DNA of 64,000 nt. It comes from CAVUCE01 sp963739985 (GTDB lineage: Bacteria > Bacteroidota > Ignavibacteria > Ignavibacteriales > Ignavibacteriaceae). A program made the position numbers and the translations under genes. This document shows positions 49,426 to 59,373 of the stretch, piece after piece. Under the pieces are notes generated by a model. The model had not been told where the DNA came from, searched no databases, and was given only the letters and a program-made list of their open reading frames with translations. The stretch spans positions 248,001 to 312,000 of the forward strand of contig CAVUCE010000008.1 in NCBI GenBank assembly GCA_963739985.1. The letters are read 5' to 3'. How positions within the stretch are numbered: position 1 is the stretch's first letter; every line of letters begins with the position of its first letter.

Positions 49426-49629
49426 ATGGGTAAAATTATATTTTGGATTTTTGGTATCCTGCAAAGTTTGTCTCTGGGGTTCATAATCTTTTTAATGTTT
49501 GGTATGCATAATACAATTTATGGCTCGGATATCATTGGCACTGATTCCATAATTGTTTTGAGTATAACTTTCCCTCTGTTTCTCTTATTAGTTGAATATA
49601 TAATTTATGACAAAGCAGGAAGCAAGTAG
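49426..49629 (+). CDS. Small two-helix membrane protein
   Basis: 67 aa from the ATG at 49426, chosen because GGGAAG lies just before it; an ATG at 49414 in the same frame would add four residues. Two hydrophobic helices (about 3-27 and 40-60) around a short loop (NTIYGSDIIGTDS), and a basic end (YDKAGSK). Unknown function. It follows the giant cargo gene within 40 bases. Confidence 0.6.
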   Translation: MGKIIFWIFGILQSLSLGFIIFLMFGMHNTIYGSDIIGTDSIIVLSITFPLFLLLVEYIIYDKAGSK

Positions 49630-49963
49630 TAATTATTTTTCTTGCAATTATAACTTAAAATAAATAGCTTCTAACAGCGAATGCACGTTTATTTTCTATT
49701 TCTTTTATAAGGGAGCATTCAGAGATACAATTCTAAAATTGTAACAATAAAAATATAATACTTCAATTGCTGGTCGAATTAAGAAGTTAGTCTATAGTGC
49801 TGTTTTATATATACCATTTTAGTGAATTAAAAAAATATTTTGACAAAAACTGTTAATACAGTTTCTGATTTATAAAGTGTGTTTTCTTCAACGGTTTAAC
49901 TTCTATATCGCACAATCATTTTTATATTTAAAATTCTATTTAGAAAAACTATTAGGGGGAAAA
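49630..49963. other. Intergenic / upstream region of the 723-aa T9SS protein
   Basis: About 334 AT-rich bases. A small hairpin AACTG-TTAATA-CAGTT occurs at 49848-49863. The AGGGGGAAAA ribosome binding site (49954-49963) sets the next start. Confidence 0.4.
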
Positions 49964-52135
49964 ATGGGGAAACTTTATTTATTTTGTATTGCTACTTTTA
50001 TATTACTGCCTTTCTCAATAACACACGCTCAACAAAAAATAACAACTAATGAAAAAGATCAAATATCTGCCGGCGCTGTTTATGCAGGCCAACTGCAGCA
50101 AGCCAGGAAATCTGGAAACATTTCAAAATACATCGGAGAACAAAATATCAAACATGAATCAAACCGAACGGTTTCTGATCTCACAACTTTCGGCGGAGTT
50201 GATATTGATTTAAACAGAACCTACACAGGATATTTTATGATTCCGCCAGATCCTATCGGTGCAGCAGGACCATCTCATTTAGTAAGTGTTGTCAATACTG
50301 TTATTCAATGGTTTACAAAAGATGGAACTTTACAGCATACACAAAGACTCGGAATGAACAGCGTAAATAATACAGGCAGTTTTTTCGAATCACTAAATCC
50401 TTTTTCTACAACTTTCGATCCCAAAGTTATATACGATCAATATAATAATAGATTTATTGTTGTAGCTTTGGAATACGATACAAGTCCTGATACTTCAAGA
50501 ATATTATTAGCCGTATCTCAGACAAACGATCCGAATGACGGTTGGTATTTTTACGCGGTTGATGCTAAAACAAGCGTTAATGGAGTTGATATGTGGGCAG
50601 ATTATCCGGGTTTAGCAGTTGGACCAAATTCAATTTTTATTACGTCTAACTTATTCCCTTTTGTATCTTCACTAAATGCTAGCGCTACTAAATTATGGAT
50701 AGTTGATAAAACTCCATTATACTCCGGCGGAACTCCTTCCGTTTATAGTTATGATCCTGTATCTGTTCTAGGAAGCGGAGTTTATTATATAACTATGCAG
50801 CCGGCACATATGTTTGGAACTCCGCCGGCAAATATTCAAACATTTTTAGTTCAATACTCCGGATTAAGTAACGTTAATAATAATTTTCTAGGAGTTATTA
50901 AAGTTCAGGGAACTTCTTCTGCGGCGACATTTACTCAAGGCTATGTTCTCCTTTCGGATATAGACAGCGTTCAACTGGCAATGGCAAATGCTTCCCAGTT
51001 AGGCACTACTAGCAAAATATCAACAAACGACAGAAGAACTTTAAATGCTGTTTGGAGAAACAACCGGCTCTGGTGCACTACAACCGTAATGCCTTCAACC
51101 GGACCTGATATAGGACAGGCTACTGCTCACTGGATGAAACTAAATACAACAAATCTTACCGGCATTGCGATAGAAGAACAAGGAAATATTGGAGGCGAAG
51201 ATATTGGAACAGGCGTAAGCACTTTCTTCCCTTCCATAAGCGTTAATTCTCTCGGTGATATGGTTGTTGGATTTTCAGCTTCCGGTCCGACCATATATCC
51301 CGGCGCTTACTACGTCGGCAAGTTTTCTACTGATCCCGCAAATACAATTTTATCTTCAAATGTGTTCAAAACAGGCGAAGATTATTATATCAGAACCTTA
51401 GGCGGAACACGTAATCGCTGGGGAGATTATACGGGCAGTTCTGTTGATCCGCTCGATGATCAAACATTTTATATTTTTAATCAATACGCTGCAACAAGAG
51501 GAAGCCTTTTAAACAGCGAAGACGGAAGATGGGCTACTTGTTTCGGTTTGGTACCATCATCAGTTTTGCCTGTTGAAATTTCTTCCTTCAATGCATCGAT
51601 TAAGGAAAACAGAGTAGAGCTAAAATGGACCTCAGTTTCTGAGGTTAACAATTACGGATTTGAAGTCCATAGGGCTTCTATAAACTCAAACGCTTTGTGG
51701 GAGAATGTTGGTTTTGTTCGTGGAAATGGAAACTCGAACTCAATAAAACAATACAATTTTGTTGATGAAAGTGCGGCAAACGGGAAATATATTTACAGGC
51801 TGAAACAAATTGACAACAACGGTAAATTCACATATTCAAAGGAAATTGAGTTAAACATAAATTACATCCCTCAAGAATTTTCTTTATCGCAGAATTATCC
51901 TAACCCGTTTAATCCCACAACAGTGATAAATTATTCAATTGCGAAACCCGGGAAAGTAAATATTTCACTTTATAATACGCTCGGAGAAAAAATATCGGTT
52001 TTGCTTGATGAGTACAAAGAAATCGGAGATTATAAAATAAATTTTAATGCAAGGAATTTATCGAGCGGAATTTACTTTTATCAATTAAGATCTGAGACCT
52101 ATACTAAAACACTGAAAATGTTGCTAACTAAATAA
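49964..52135 (+). CDS. Secreted T9SS cargo protein with beta-rich N-terminal domain
   Basis: 723 aa from the ATG at 49964, which has AGGGGGAAAA right before it and opens a clean signal peptide (MGKLYLFCIATFILLPF...THAQ); the frame is open 29 codons further upstream, but without a signal. Residues about 60-555 form a beta-rich domain with DPIGAAGPSHLVSVVN, SQTNDPNDGWYFYAVD and RNRWGDYTGSSVDPLDDQTFY, which looks like a propeller of the type seen with secreted peptidases; no catalytic motif is seen. Then comes the LPVEISSFNASIKENRVELKW module (FN3-like, common before T9SS tails) and the sorting domain (NYPNPFNPTTVINY). Exported and surface-attached; exact function unknown. Confidence 0.88.
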   Translation: MGKLYLFCIATFILLPFSITHAQQKITTNEKDQISAGAVYAGQLQQARKSGNISKYIGEQNIKHESNRTVSDLTTFGGVDIDLNRTYTGYFMIPPDPIGAAGPSHLVSVVNTVIQWFTKDGTLQHTQRLGMNSVNNTGSFFESLNPFSTTFDPKVIYDQYNNRFIVVALEYDTSPDTSRILLAVSQTNDPNDGWYFYAVDAKTSVNGVDMWADYPGLAVGPNSIFITSNLFPFVSSLNASATKLWIVDKTPLYSGGTPSVYSYDPVSVLGSGVYYITMQPAHMFGTPPANIQTFLVQYSGLSNVNNNFLGVIKVQGTSSAATFTQGYVLLSDIDSVQLAMANASQLGTTSKISTNDRRTLNAVWRNNRLWCTTTVMPSTGPDIGQATAHWMKLNTTNLTGIAIEEQGNIGGEDIGTGVSTFFPSISVNSLGDMVVGFSASGPTIYPGAYYVGKFSTDPANTILSSNVFKTGEDYYIRTLGGTRNRWGDYTGSSVDPLDDQTFYIFNQYAATRGSLLNSEDGRWATCFGLVPSSVLPVEISSFNASIKENRVELKWTSVSEVNNYGFEVHRASINSNALWENVGFVRGNGNSNSIKQYNFVDESAANGKYIYRLKQIDNNGKFTYSKEIELNINYIPQEFSLSQNYPNPFNPTTVINYSIAKPGKVNISLYNTLGEKISVLLDEYKEIGDYKINFNARNLSSGIYFYQLRSETYTKTLKMLLTK

Positions 52136-52140
52136 TGAAC

Positions 52141-52176
52141 AATTGCCTCTTAAAGATTAAAAGTTAAGAGGCAATT
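52141..52176. terminator. Hairpin between convergent genes
   Basis: AATTGCCTCTTAA (52141-52153) and TTAAGAGGCAATT (52164-52176) form a perfect 13-bp stem between the converging cargo and YwbE genes. T-runs are weak on both sides, but the position suits a bidirectional terminator. Confidence 0.7.
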
Positions 52177-52206
52177 ACTAGAGACAAACTAATTCAATAG
52201 TTAAAA

Positions 52207-52401
52207 TTACTCAAATATTTTTTTAACGCGTCCAACTTCACCGGATTCCAACCTGACCTTAATTCCATGAGGATGATTTGGTGATTTTGTAAGAATATCT
52301 TTTACATATCCGTCGGTTAATTCACCTGTCCGCTGATCTTTTTTCAACACGATTGCGACATGTAATCCACTCTTAATTTGATCGCGTTTTGTTCCGTCCA
52401 T
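52207..52401 (-). CDS. ywbE: YwbE family protein
   Basis: 64 aa, a full-length match to the small YwbE (DUF2196) family: KRDQIKSGLHVAIVLKKDQR at the start, then LTDGYVKDILTKSPNHPHGI and VRLESGEVGRVKKI. The fold is a small beta-barrel of unknown role, often encoded next to RNA helicases in Bacteroidota and Firmicutes. Its start overlaps the end of the helicase gene by 29 bases, so the two are translationally coupled. Confidence 0.93.
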   Translation of the reverse strand: MDGTKRDQIKSGLHVAIVLKKDQRTGELTDGYVKDILTKSPNHPHGIKVRLESGEVGRVKKIFE

Positions 52402-53686
52402 ACTTGTAGTTTTTTCTTTTATGATTGTTCTTTCCGTAAACTCTCTTCTTATTTTTTCCTTCTGAAATTTCAGAACTTTTTCTATCGCCGGAATTTATTC
52501 TCTTTGATAACCTATTTCCAACCGGAATATCCGTTAAACCCGATTCATTGGTCATGTGAAAAGGATGATCTTCAATTACGGGAATATTTTCATCAATGAG
52601 TTTAGATATATTTTTTAAATAACTCCGTTCTTCAGGATCACAAAAAGAAAGAGCAGTTCCGCTTAAACCGGCTCTGCCTGTACGTCCAATCCTATGGACA
52701 TATGTTTCAGAGATATTCGGGATCTCATAATTTATAACGTGAGATAATTCTTCAACATCAATTCCCCTTGCAGCAATATCGGTAGCAACAAGCACTCTCG
52801 TTTTTTTTGCCTTAAAATTACTTAATGCATTTTGCCTTGCACTTTGGGATTTATTTCCGTGAATCGCTTCCGCGAATATTCGTTCTTTATTTAAGAATCT
52901 TGTAACTGTATTAGCCCCGTGTTTTGTCCTTGTAAAAACTAAAGCAGATTTAATTGATTGGTTCTTTAAAATATGAATGAGTAGTGCTTTTTTATCCGGC
53001 TTAGAAACAAAATATACACTTTGTTGAATTGTATCAACTGTAGATGATTCCGGTGTAACTTCAATTTTAACAGGTTTGAACAAAATAGTATCGGAAAGTT
53101 TTTTAATCTCTTTAGGCATTGTTGCAGAAAAGAATAAAGTTTGTCTTTTGGCAGGAAGCTTGGATATTATTTTTTTTACATCATGAATAAATCCCATATC
53201 AAGCATTCTATCAGCTTCATCAAGTACAAATAATTTTATATGCTGAAGACTAATATAATTTTGATTAATTAAATCTAATAATCTACCCGGAGTAGCAATA
53301 ATTATATCTGCCCCGCTTTTTAGCTTGTCAGTTTGCTTCTTTTGTGGAACTCCACCAAACACAACAACATTCCGAAGATTAGTATATTTACCATAAGCTG
53401 TAAAATTTTCATGAATTTGCAGAGCAAGTTCTCGTGTCGGAGTAAGAATAAGAGTGCTAACTTCCCTCTTCCCTTTAGTCTCAAATTTTGCTTTGTAAAG
53501 TATTTGCAAAATCGGCAAAGCAAAAGCAGCCGTCTTGCCGGTTCCTGTTTGCGCACATCCCAAAACATCGTTTCCATTTAATATACTTGGTATAGCTTTT
53601 TCTTGAATTGGAGTTGGCTGGGCGTAGCCCTTTTCTATTAAAGCCTTTTGCAATGGCTTTATTAAATTTAAATTCTCAAATGTCAT
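52373..53686 (-). CDS. rhlE: DEAD-box RNA helicase, RhlE type
   Basis: 437 aa. All helicase motifs are present: Q motif (GYAQPTPIQEKAI), I (AQTGTGKTAAF), Ia (PTRELA), II (DEAD), III (SAT), IV-V (VFTRTK, ATDIAARGID), VI (HRIGRTGR). The basic, low-complexity C-terminus (about 375-437, KNKKRVYGKNNHKRKNYKYG) is typical of RhlE, which remodels ribosomal precursors and structured mRNA. Cytoplasmic. Expressed with ywbE, whose start lies within its last codons. Confidence 0.95.
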   Translation of the reverse strand: MTFENLNLIKPLQKALIEKGYAQPTPIQEKAIPSILNGNDVLGCAQTGTGKTAAFALPILQILYKAKFETKGKREVSTLILTPTRELALQIHENFTAYGKYTNLRNVVVFGGVPQKKQTDKLKSGADIIIATPGRLLDLINQNYISLQHIKLFVLDEADRMLDMGFIHDVKKIISKLPAKRQTLFFSATMPKEIKKLSDTILFKPVKIEVTPESSTVDTIQQSVYFVSKPDKKALLIHILKNQSIKSALVFTRTKHGANTVTRFLNKERIFAEAIHGNKSQSARQNALSNFKAKKTRVLVATDIAARGIDVEELSHVINYEIPNISETYVHRIGRTGRAGLSGTALSFCDPEERSYLKNISKLIDENIPVIEDHPFHMTNESGLTDIPVGNRLSKRINSGDRKSSEISEGKNKKRVYGKNNHKRKNYKYGRNKTRSN

Positions 53687-53942
53687 TAAGTTAAATTTTC
53701 CTGTTAGGACCGGTAAGTAGAAAATTGGTTAGGTTTTAAATCAGCGGTCGGATTAATAATAATTTTAATATGAATTGTACAGCTTTATTTAGTTGAAGTA
53801 ATTTTTCATATTTTCAAATACAAATTTACGCTAAAATTACCACATCTCAAACAACAAATATCAATTAATAGACACCATTAATATTTAGCCGGAAATCGGA
53901 TAAAATTATAAGAAGTAGAACAAAACAAACTATTAAAATTAT

Positions 53943-54149
53943 CTAAATTTTTACTCTCTTAAACAAAAGCCCATGTTTACTCTGCAGTACCGGTCTATTT
54001 CTTCCCTCATATTTGAATGTTTCAAGTTTTTTCTCCGAAGGATGAAAACCGTTCTTATCTTCCAACCCTTCCGGTGATTTAATAATCGAATAAAGGATAA
54101 ATGGAAGACAGACAACACAAATAGCTATATATATAATTGTTAGTGACAA
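53943..54149 (-). CDS. Small single-helix membrane protein (tentative)
   Basis: 68 aa. One N-terminal hydrophobic helix (LTIIYIAICVVCLPFILYSII), then a polar tail with basic end (GLLFKRVKI). The composition of the tail (PEGLEDKNGFHPSEKKLE) looks like real protein rather than AT noise, but no family is recognised and no strong ribosome binding site is seen. Confidence 0.45.
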   Translation of the reverse strand: MSLTIIYIAICVVCLPFILYSIIKSPEGLEDKNGFHPSEKKLETFKYEGRNRPVLQSKHGLLFKRVKI

Positions 54150-54515
54150 TAAATATGCTCCAATATATTAAAATTTATATAATTGTTGAGCAATAAATAT
54201 GCCTAACGATAGCAAATATTAACAGATTATAAAATCCAAAGAATACTGCAATATTAAGCCAAATTAGCTATATATTTGACCTAAAATATTGGTCAAGTAT
54301 AGAATAAGAATATTTACCGGTAAATATTTACACAACTATGTAAATTATTCCTAGCGCAAACAAAATCGGTACTTTTTGCTTAAGAAAGATTTCGGAAGTA
54401 GTAAAAAATTAATAGTCTGTGTTTCTTATTTTAACCTACATTTAATATTAAATGTGTGGGCTCTTCAATTATCACCTAAAATGTATAAATACTTTATACA
54501 CCTTCACATTTTATC
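54150..54515. other. Intergenic region
   Basis: AT-rich, no RNA or gene found; the short plus-strand frame at 54376-54576 overlaps the dehydrogenase gene antisense and is not supported. Confidence 0.4.
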
Positions 54516-55493
54516 TTATAGATCAACGTTTATAATCACATTACCTTTTTTGCGGCCCTTATCCACATATCTGTGAGCTTCTGAAATTTGATTAAATGAA
54601 AAGACATTATCTATAACAGGTTTAACCTTCCCCAGTTCCATAAGTCCTTTTATAAACTCAAGATCCTTTGTTCTTTCTTTAGCTGGTCTTAAACCCGTAG
54701 CCATAATCATTACCTTTTTACTGCCGAATATCGATGTAAGCAATACAGAAGGAAATACTCTTAAAGTAACGCCGGCTTCAAGAAAGATCCCATTTTTGGT
54801 AAGAGATTTTTTAACTTGTGAATAAGAGGCCTTACCAACCGCATCAAAAATAATATCGTATTTCTCACCCGAACTTGCAATATCATATTTAGTATAATCT
54901 ATGACTTTAGAAGCGCCAATACTTTTCACCAATTCTATATTTGAAGTGCTGCATACACCGGTAGTTTCAGCTCCAAAATAATTTGCCAATTGTACTGCGG
55001 CTGATCCCACACTGCCTGATGAACCAATGATAAGAATTTTTTTACCGATTTGAATTTTCCCTTTATCCCTAATAAAAGGTAATGCGGTTAAAAAGCCATC
55101 ACAACACGCAATTGCTTCTTGAAAATTAGAATCTTTTGGTATTTTAGAAAGTGTAGACTGTTCTTCATTCAGACAAATAAACTCAGAGTATGCACCTGAC
55201 CCTGGAAGTGTTCCGTAAACTTTATCACCTTTTTCAAAATTTGTAACCTCTGGCCCTAGCTCTTCGATTTCACCAGCAAATTCACTTCCAAGAATCTGAT
55301 TTTTAGGCTTTAAGATACCGGTGAATAATCTAGAAAAAAGAGGTTTACCTTTCCTAAATACGCAGTCCGTAGCGGTAACGGTGGTTGCTTTAACTTTTAT
55401 TAAAAGTTCTTTCGTTTTAGGAGTAGGTTTTTCAATTTCTTTTATTTTAAGAACATCAGGGGAACCATATTCAGTGTAAACCACGGCTTTCAT
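54516..55493 (-). CDS. Zinc-independent MDR oxidoreductase (quinone oxidoreductase / alcohol dehydrogenase-like)
   Basis: 325 aa medium-chain dehydrogenase/reductase. GroES-like N-terminal domain (MKAVVYTEYGSPDVLKI, GSEFAGEIEELG, GDKVYGTLPGSGAYSEF) and a Rossmann domain with nucleotide motif IIGSSGSVGSAAVQLANYFG (near 155-172), then YDIIFDAVG. It lacks the structural zinc cysteine cluster and the catalytic zinc set, as in NADPH:quinone reductases. Substrate not predictable. Single gene, cytoplasmic. Confidence 0.9.
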   Translation of the reverse strand: MKAVVYTEYGSPDVLKIKEIEKPTPKTKELLIKVKATTVTATDCVFRKGKPLFSRLFTGILKPKNQILGSEFAGEIEELGPEVTNFEKGDKVYGTLPGSGAYSEFICLNEEQSTLSKIPKDSNFQEAIACCDGFLTALPFIRDKGKIQIGKKILIIGSSGSVGSAAVQLANYFGAETTGVCSTSNIELVKSIGASKVIDYTKYDIASSGEKYDIIFDAVGKASYSQVKKSLTKNGIFLEAGVTLRVFPSVLLTSIFGSKKVMIMATGLRPAKERTKDLEFIKGLMELGKVKPVIDNVFSFNQISEAHRYVDKGRKKGNVIINVDL

Positions 55494-56357
55494 ATAAAAC
55501 CCTCACTTATTTTTGTAATATTGATGTAAATAATTGTTCAAGACTTACTTAACCGACTAATCTATTAAATTTTCTTCCGTGAACTCTTAGAACTCAATTA
55601 CTCCAGCTTATACATAAACCGTCTGCTAATAATAAAACGGGAAAAAACTGTTGTTTTAAAATTAACTAAGGCTTGCGCACCTTTCAGCTTTGTGTTTGTA
55701 AGCGTATGGCATATATTAAAATTTACCCGAATAAAAAAAGAATGATTTTATACAAATTACTACTATAGGATAGGATGTAAATTTAGAATTTTCCTAAAAT
55801 GTTTAAGAATAAAATGTAAAATTATAGAAGGTAGAAATTTTGCTTAAAAACCAATCAATTTGCCCAACCAAACAATAAGCTCTAAAATGCTGCTTTTTCT
55901 ATATTTAACAGCTTAAGATTTTTTTAATTAAACTAAAATGAATAATAAAATTCATTCAAATTCTCTCCCCTGGTTTTTGTCTTTTGTTTGGATAAAAAAA
56001 AGATAGGTAAAATAAAAGTTTATAGCAATAATAAATTCAACATAAAAAGGAGATAGTATTTAAGTGAGGATTATACCCTTACCGACTTATATAAGGAAAA
56101 ATCTTTGAGATTTAGAACATGAATAACTTGGATAAAAAAATAAATTTAATACGCAGTGTGTTATTAGATTTCTTATCCGATTTTTCACTTAATTTCATGA
56201 AATACTTTTTATTGCTTAAAAAATATTTTTCTTAAATAAATTCCATTTATGCAAGAAGAATTTTTATCTTATTTGATGAAAAACAAAATTTAGATTGATC
56301 ACTAATCCTTCAAGCCATCTTTATTTGAACTTGAAGGATACTTAATAATATGGCTTT
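55494..56357. other. Long intergenic region, no gene
   Basis: About 860 bases, strongly AT-rich. No open frame with coding character, tRNA or repeat is seen apart from the hairpin at 56305-56339. It may hold a small RNA or decayed gene, but nothing supports a call. Confidence 0.5.
56305..56339 (-). terminator. Hairpin downstream of glycine-rich T9SS gene
   Basis: ATCCTTCAAG (56305-56314) pairs with CTTGAAGGAT (56330-56339), 10-bp stem. It lies right after the stop on the minus strand; no strong T-run follows. Confidence 0.55.
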
Positions 56358-57659
56358 TTATTTTAAGAGCACAAATTTCTTACTAGAATTAAAATTGCCG
56401 GTATCCAAGACATAGATATAAACACCGCTTGATAATTTGCCTGCGCCAAAATTAACCGAGTGATTACCGGCCGGCATTTCTCCGTTAACAAGTGTGGCAA
56501 CTTTTTCCCCCAATAAGTTATAAACCGCCAGTATTACATTAGTTTTAACCGGTAAGGAATAATTTATTATCGTTAAAGGGTTGAACGGATTGGGATAATT
56601 TTGGTCTAACTTAAAATCAGTCGGCAATGATTTTACTTCGACAATATTGGAAAAATGGAATGTTCCGTCATTGTCAATCTGTTTCAATCTATATTTTACT
56701 CTGCAATTAAATGATTTAGAATCAACATAAGAGTACTGCTTGGGTGAATTACTATTGCCTCCGCCTTTTACAAATCCAACTTTCGTCCATTTATCAGCGG
56801 TAACTGAGCTTATCAAAGTCCGTTGTATCTCAAATCCATAATTATTTACTTCCGTTGCGGTATTCCACTGTAGATTAACTTCCTTATTAATTATGCTAGC
56901 AGTAAATGAAGCGAGTTCTACAGGTAAAGATGAAACTGTATAAGTTAAAATCACCTGTCCAGCAGCTCCGGCTCCACCCGACTTAACTGCTGCGCCTGTT
57001 CCCCATCCCCCTCCTCCGCCGCCGCCTGGTACACTTCCTGCAGAACCAGACTGATTGCTTCCGGGAGACCCGTCTCCACCAGCACCGCCATTTGTTACCA
57101 ACGTAGCACCTGAAGAATTTGTAGCAGAGTTTCCATTTGATGCGTCTCCGGCACTTCCGCCTCCACCCGCACTGGCAGTAGTTGTAGGAGTATAACCATT
57201 TCCTCCTTTAAATACGACAGTCCCGATACTACTTCCACTACTTGCCGTTCCTCCTACTCCATATTTATTGCTTCCGTTATTAGAAATACCTGATAACCCG
57301 TTAGCACCTCCTTGAGCATATACAGTACTTGTAGATCCAAACCAGGAAGGATTACCTGACGTTGCAAATGTTCGAGAAGCACCAACAGTAACCGCATAGG
57401 TATTACCGGGCGTAACACTTATTGTACTCCTAACGTATGCTCCCCCGGCACCGCCGCCGCCAATCCCATTTCCTCCCGAAGCCGCCTTACCGTTTCCACC
57501 TGGACCGCCGCCGCCCCAGCATTCAACTGTAACCGAATCTACACCGGTTGGGCATTGCCACGTACTGGAACTGGTAAATTTAACACTTGTTTGTCCCCAT
57601 AAAACACATGTCGATATCAAAAATATTACTGACAAAAAACTTTGAAAATGTTTTTTCAT
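56358..57659 (-). CDS. Secreted glycine-rich T9SS protein
   Basis: 433 aa. Signal peptide 1-22 (LWGQ). Residues 25-243 are a glycine-rich domain (VKFTSSSTWQCPTGVDSVTVECWGGGGPGG, then many GG/GGAGGDG turns and a closing GGAGAAGQVILTY), the type found in exported proteins of this phylum, probably a beta-sandwich with glycine loops. 246-342 is the LPVELASFTAS FN3-like module (NNYGFEIQR, YRLKQIDNDG). 346-433 is the T9SS domain (NYPNPFNPLTIINY). A structural or adhesive surface role is inferred. The glycine-rich stretch is locally GC-richer than its surroundings, which follows from glycine codons and need not mean transfer. Confidence 0.88.
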   Translation of the reverse strand: MKKHFQSFLSVIFLISTCVLWGQTSVKFTSSSTWQCPTGVDSVTVECWGGGGPGGNGKAASGGNGIGGGGAGGAYVRSTISVTPGNTYAVTVGASRTFATSGNPSWFGSTSTVYAQGGANGLSGISNNGSNKYGVGGTASSGSSIGTVVFKGGNGYTPTTTASAGGGGSAGDASNGNSATNSSGATLVTNGGAGGDGSPGSNQSGSAGSVPGGGGGGGWGTGAAVKSGGAGAAGQVILTYTVSSLPVELASFTASIINKEVNLQWNTATEVNNYGFEIQRTLISSVTADKWTKVGFVKGGGNSNSPKQYSYVDSKSFNCRVKYRLKQIDNDGTFHFSNIVEVKSLPTDFKLDQNYPNPFNPLTIINYSLPVKTNVILAVYNLLGEKVATLVNGEMPAGNHSVNFGAGKLSSGVYIYVLDTGNFNSSKKFVLLK

Positions 57660-58164
57660 TAAGTCCTCATTATTAATTTAAGTTTTAATATAACTCTTCC
57701 TAAAAACTAAAGACATCATTGGATAGGTCTTTAGCAATAAAAGGATAAGACAAATTATTATATATTGAAGTATAATCTAGTTGGCGCTTCCAATTATATA
57801 AATCCGCAAATGAGTAAAACATATTATTATTTTCTAATTAAATATACAATCCTAGATTCTATTTTTTTGCTTAGTTTTTCTTAATTTATGCTGCTTTAAT
57901 AAAACTAAGGTTCAAGGAATGAGAGAGAATCATTACAGATGAATGTTTTTCTATTTTTCAAATTTTATTATAATAAATTTATCAGTAGGGTTTTATGTTA
58001 GAACATCAGTAAGCCGGTTCGGTTAGGATATTTATAATTTGAACTTTTATTAATGTAGAGATTATATCAGGATAGCATAGGGACAAGTCGCGACTTGTCC
58101 CTACAAATAAAAATATACAATTAAAATTAACTGATCGGGTAGACATGAATGAAGTGCTTTAAAA
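57660..58164. other. Intergenic region with palindromic repeat
   Basis: About 500 AT-rich bases between the glycine-rich gene and tRNA-Phe. It contains the palindrome at 58078-58103 and no supported gene. Confidence 0.5.
58078..58103. repeat. Perfect 26-bp palindrome TAGGGACAAGTCG/CGACTTGTCCCTA
   Basis: The two 13-base halves are exact inverted copies. The GGGACAAG arm also forms the stem at 35610-35637. The form (GC-rich palindrome in an AT-rich spacer) suggests a dispersed intergenic repeat rather than a gene-specific site. Confidence 0.8.
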
Positions 58165-58195
58165 TAAAAAAGGCGAATACTCGGTAATATTCGCC
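58165..58195 (-). terminator. Rho-independent terminator of tRNA-Phe
   Basis: On the minus strand GGCGAATA...TATTCGCC (8-bp stem) is followed by TTTTTTATTTT, eight bases after the tRNA. Confidence 0.85.
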
Positions 58196-58203
58196 ATATT
58201 AAG

Positions 58204-58276
58204 TGGGCAGAGACGGAATCGAACCGCCGACACAAGGATTTTCAGTCCTTTGCTCTACCGACTGAGCTATCTGCCC
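58204..58276 (-). tRNA. tRNA-Phe (GAA)
   Basis: 73 nt. Acceptor GGGCAGA/TCTGCCC with discriminator A; D arm AGCTCAGTCGGTAGAGC; anticodon loop CTGAAAA with anticodon GAA; T arm CGGTTCGATTCCG. The 3' CCA is not encoded. All four arms pair. Confidence 0.97.
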
Positions 58277-58387
58277 TCAAAATTTAGACTTCAAAAATAA
58301 ATATTTTTAACATAAACTCAAATAAATTTGAGGGAAATTCTTTCAAAATTGTTAAATAATTTATTAAAACATTATAAACCACATTAA

Positions 58388-59323
58388 TTATTTCATTAGT
58401 AAGGTCATAATAGCCTTTTGTACATGAAGTCTGTTCTCCGCCTGATCAAAAATAACCGAATGCTCTGAATCTGCGATTTCATCAACAACTTCGTCTCCAC
58501 GATGAGCAGGTAAACAATGCATAAAAATATAATCCGGTTTAGCATAACCGGTTAGTTCTGTATTTATTTGAAAATTTTTAAATGCAATTTTCCTTTTTTC
58601 AGATTCGTGCTCCATACCCATACTTGTCCAAACATCCGTATAAATTATATCTGCTCCGCTAACCGCGGCAAACGGATCATTTATTATTTCAACCTTGCTC
58701 CCCATAATTTTTGAGTTTCTTAAAGCATTTTGAATTATTTCCTTATTTGGCTCATAATTCTTCGGCGTAGCCACTGATAAATCTATACCTACTTTAGAAC
58801 AACCATGTAACAGACTACTGCACATGTTATTACCATCTCCGATATAAGCTAATTTCAAGCCTTTAAAATTATGTTTTTTCTCTCTTATTGTGAATAAATC
58901 TGATAAAACCTGGCACGGATGCAACAAATCGGTTAGTCCGTTAATAACAGGGATAGTTGCGTGCTCCGCTAACTCTTTCACTTCTGAATGATCAAATGTG
59001 CGAATCATGATCCCATCTAAAAATCTGGACATAACTTTTGCAGAGTCTTTAATATTTTCACTTTTCTTAAATTGTAAGTCATTTGGCCCGCAAAAAAGTC
59101 CCAATCCGCCTAGTTGATAGATTCCGATTTCAAAAGAGATTCTTGTTCGAGTGGAAGGTTTTGCAAAGATCATCCCCAGTGTTTTATCGGCTAATAATTT
59201 GTGAGGTTCACCGGTGAGCTGTTTGAATTTTAGAGTTGAACCAAGATCTAAAATTTGTATTATTTCTTCGTATGAAAGATCGTTGATTGATATAAGATCT
59301 TTCCCTTTCATATTAACTGCCAT
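58388..59323 (-). CDS. argF: Ornithine carbamoyltransferase
   Basis: 311 aa, standard length. Carbamoyl-phosphate binding motif STRT (57-60, KPSTRTRISFE), HPCQ (135-138), ornithine loop SMGMEHE (the SMG motif that separates OTCase from aspartate carbamoyltransferase) and HCLP (269-272). It makes citrulline from ornithine and carbamoyl phosphate in arginine synthesis; it could also run in the catabolic direction, but no arcA/arcC is near. Cytoplasmic trimer. The ATG four codons in (MKGKD) is an alternative start. The cDPG synthetase homologue lies upstream on the same strand, separated by a hairpin. Confidence 0.96.
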   Translation of the reverse strand: MAVNMKGKDLISINDLSYEEIIQILDLGSTLKFKQLTGEPHKLLADKTLGMIFAKPSTRTRISFEIGIYQLGGLGLFCGPNDLQFKKSENIKDSAKVMSRFLDGIMIRTFDHSEVKELAEHATIPVINGLTDLLHPCQVLSDLFTIREKKHNFKGLKLAYIGDGNNMCSSLLHGCSKVGIDLSVATPKNYEPNKEIIQNALRNSKIMGSKVEIINDPFAAVSGADIIYTDVWTSMGMEHESEKRKIAFKNFQINTELTGYAKPDYIFMHCLPAHRGDEVVDEIADSEHSVIFDQAENRLHVQKAIMTLLMK

Positions 59324-59373
59324 AATTTTCCCTTTAATTATTTCTCCCCTATTAATTAAAAGCCAATGAATCT

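Noticed and set aside
56941..57600. Horizontal transfer of the GC-richer block
   Set aside because: The higher GC comes from glycine codons in a glycine-rich domain; flanking parts of the same gene are typical.
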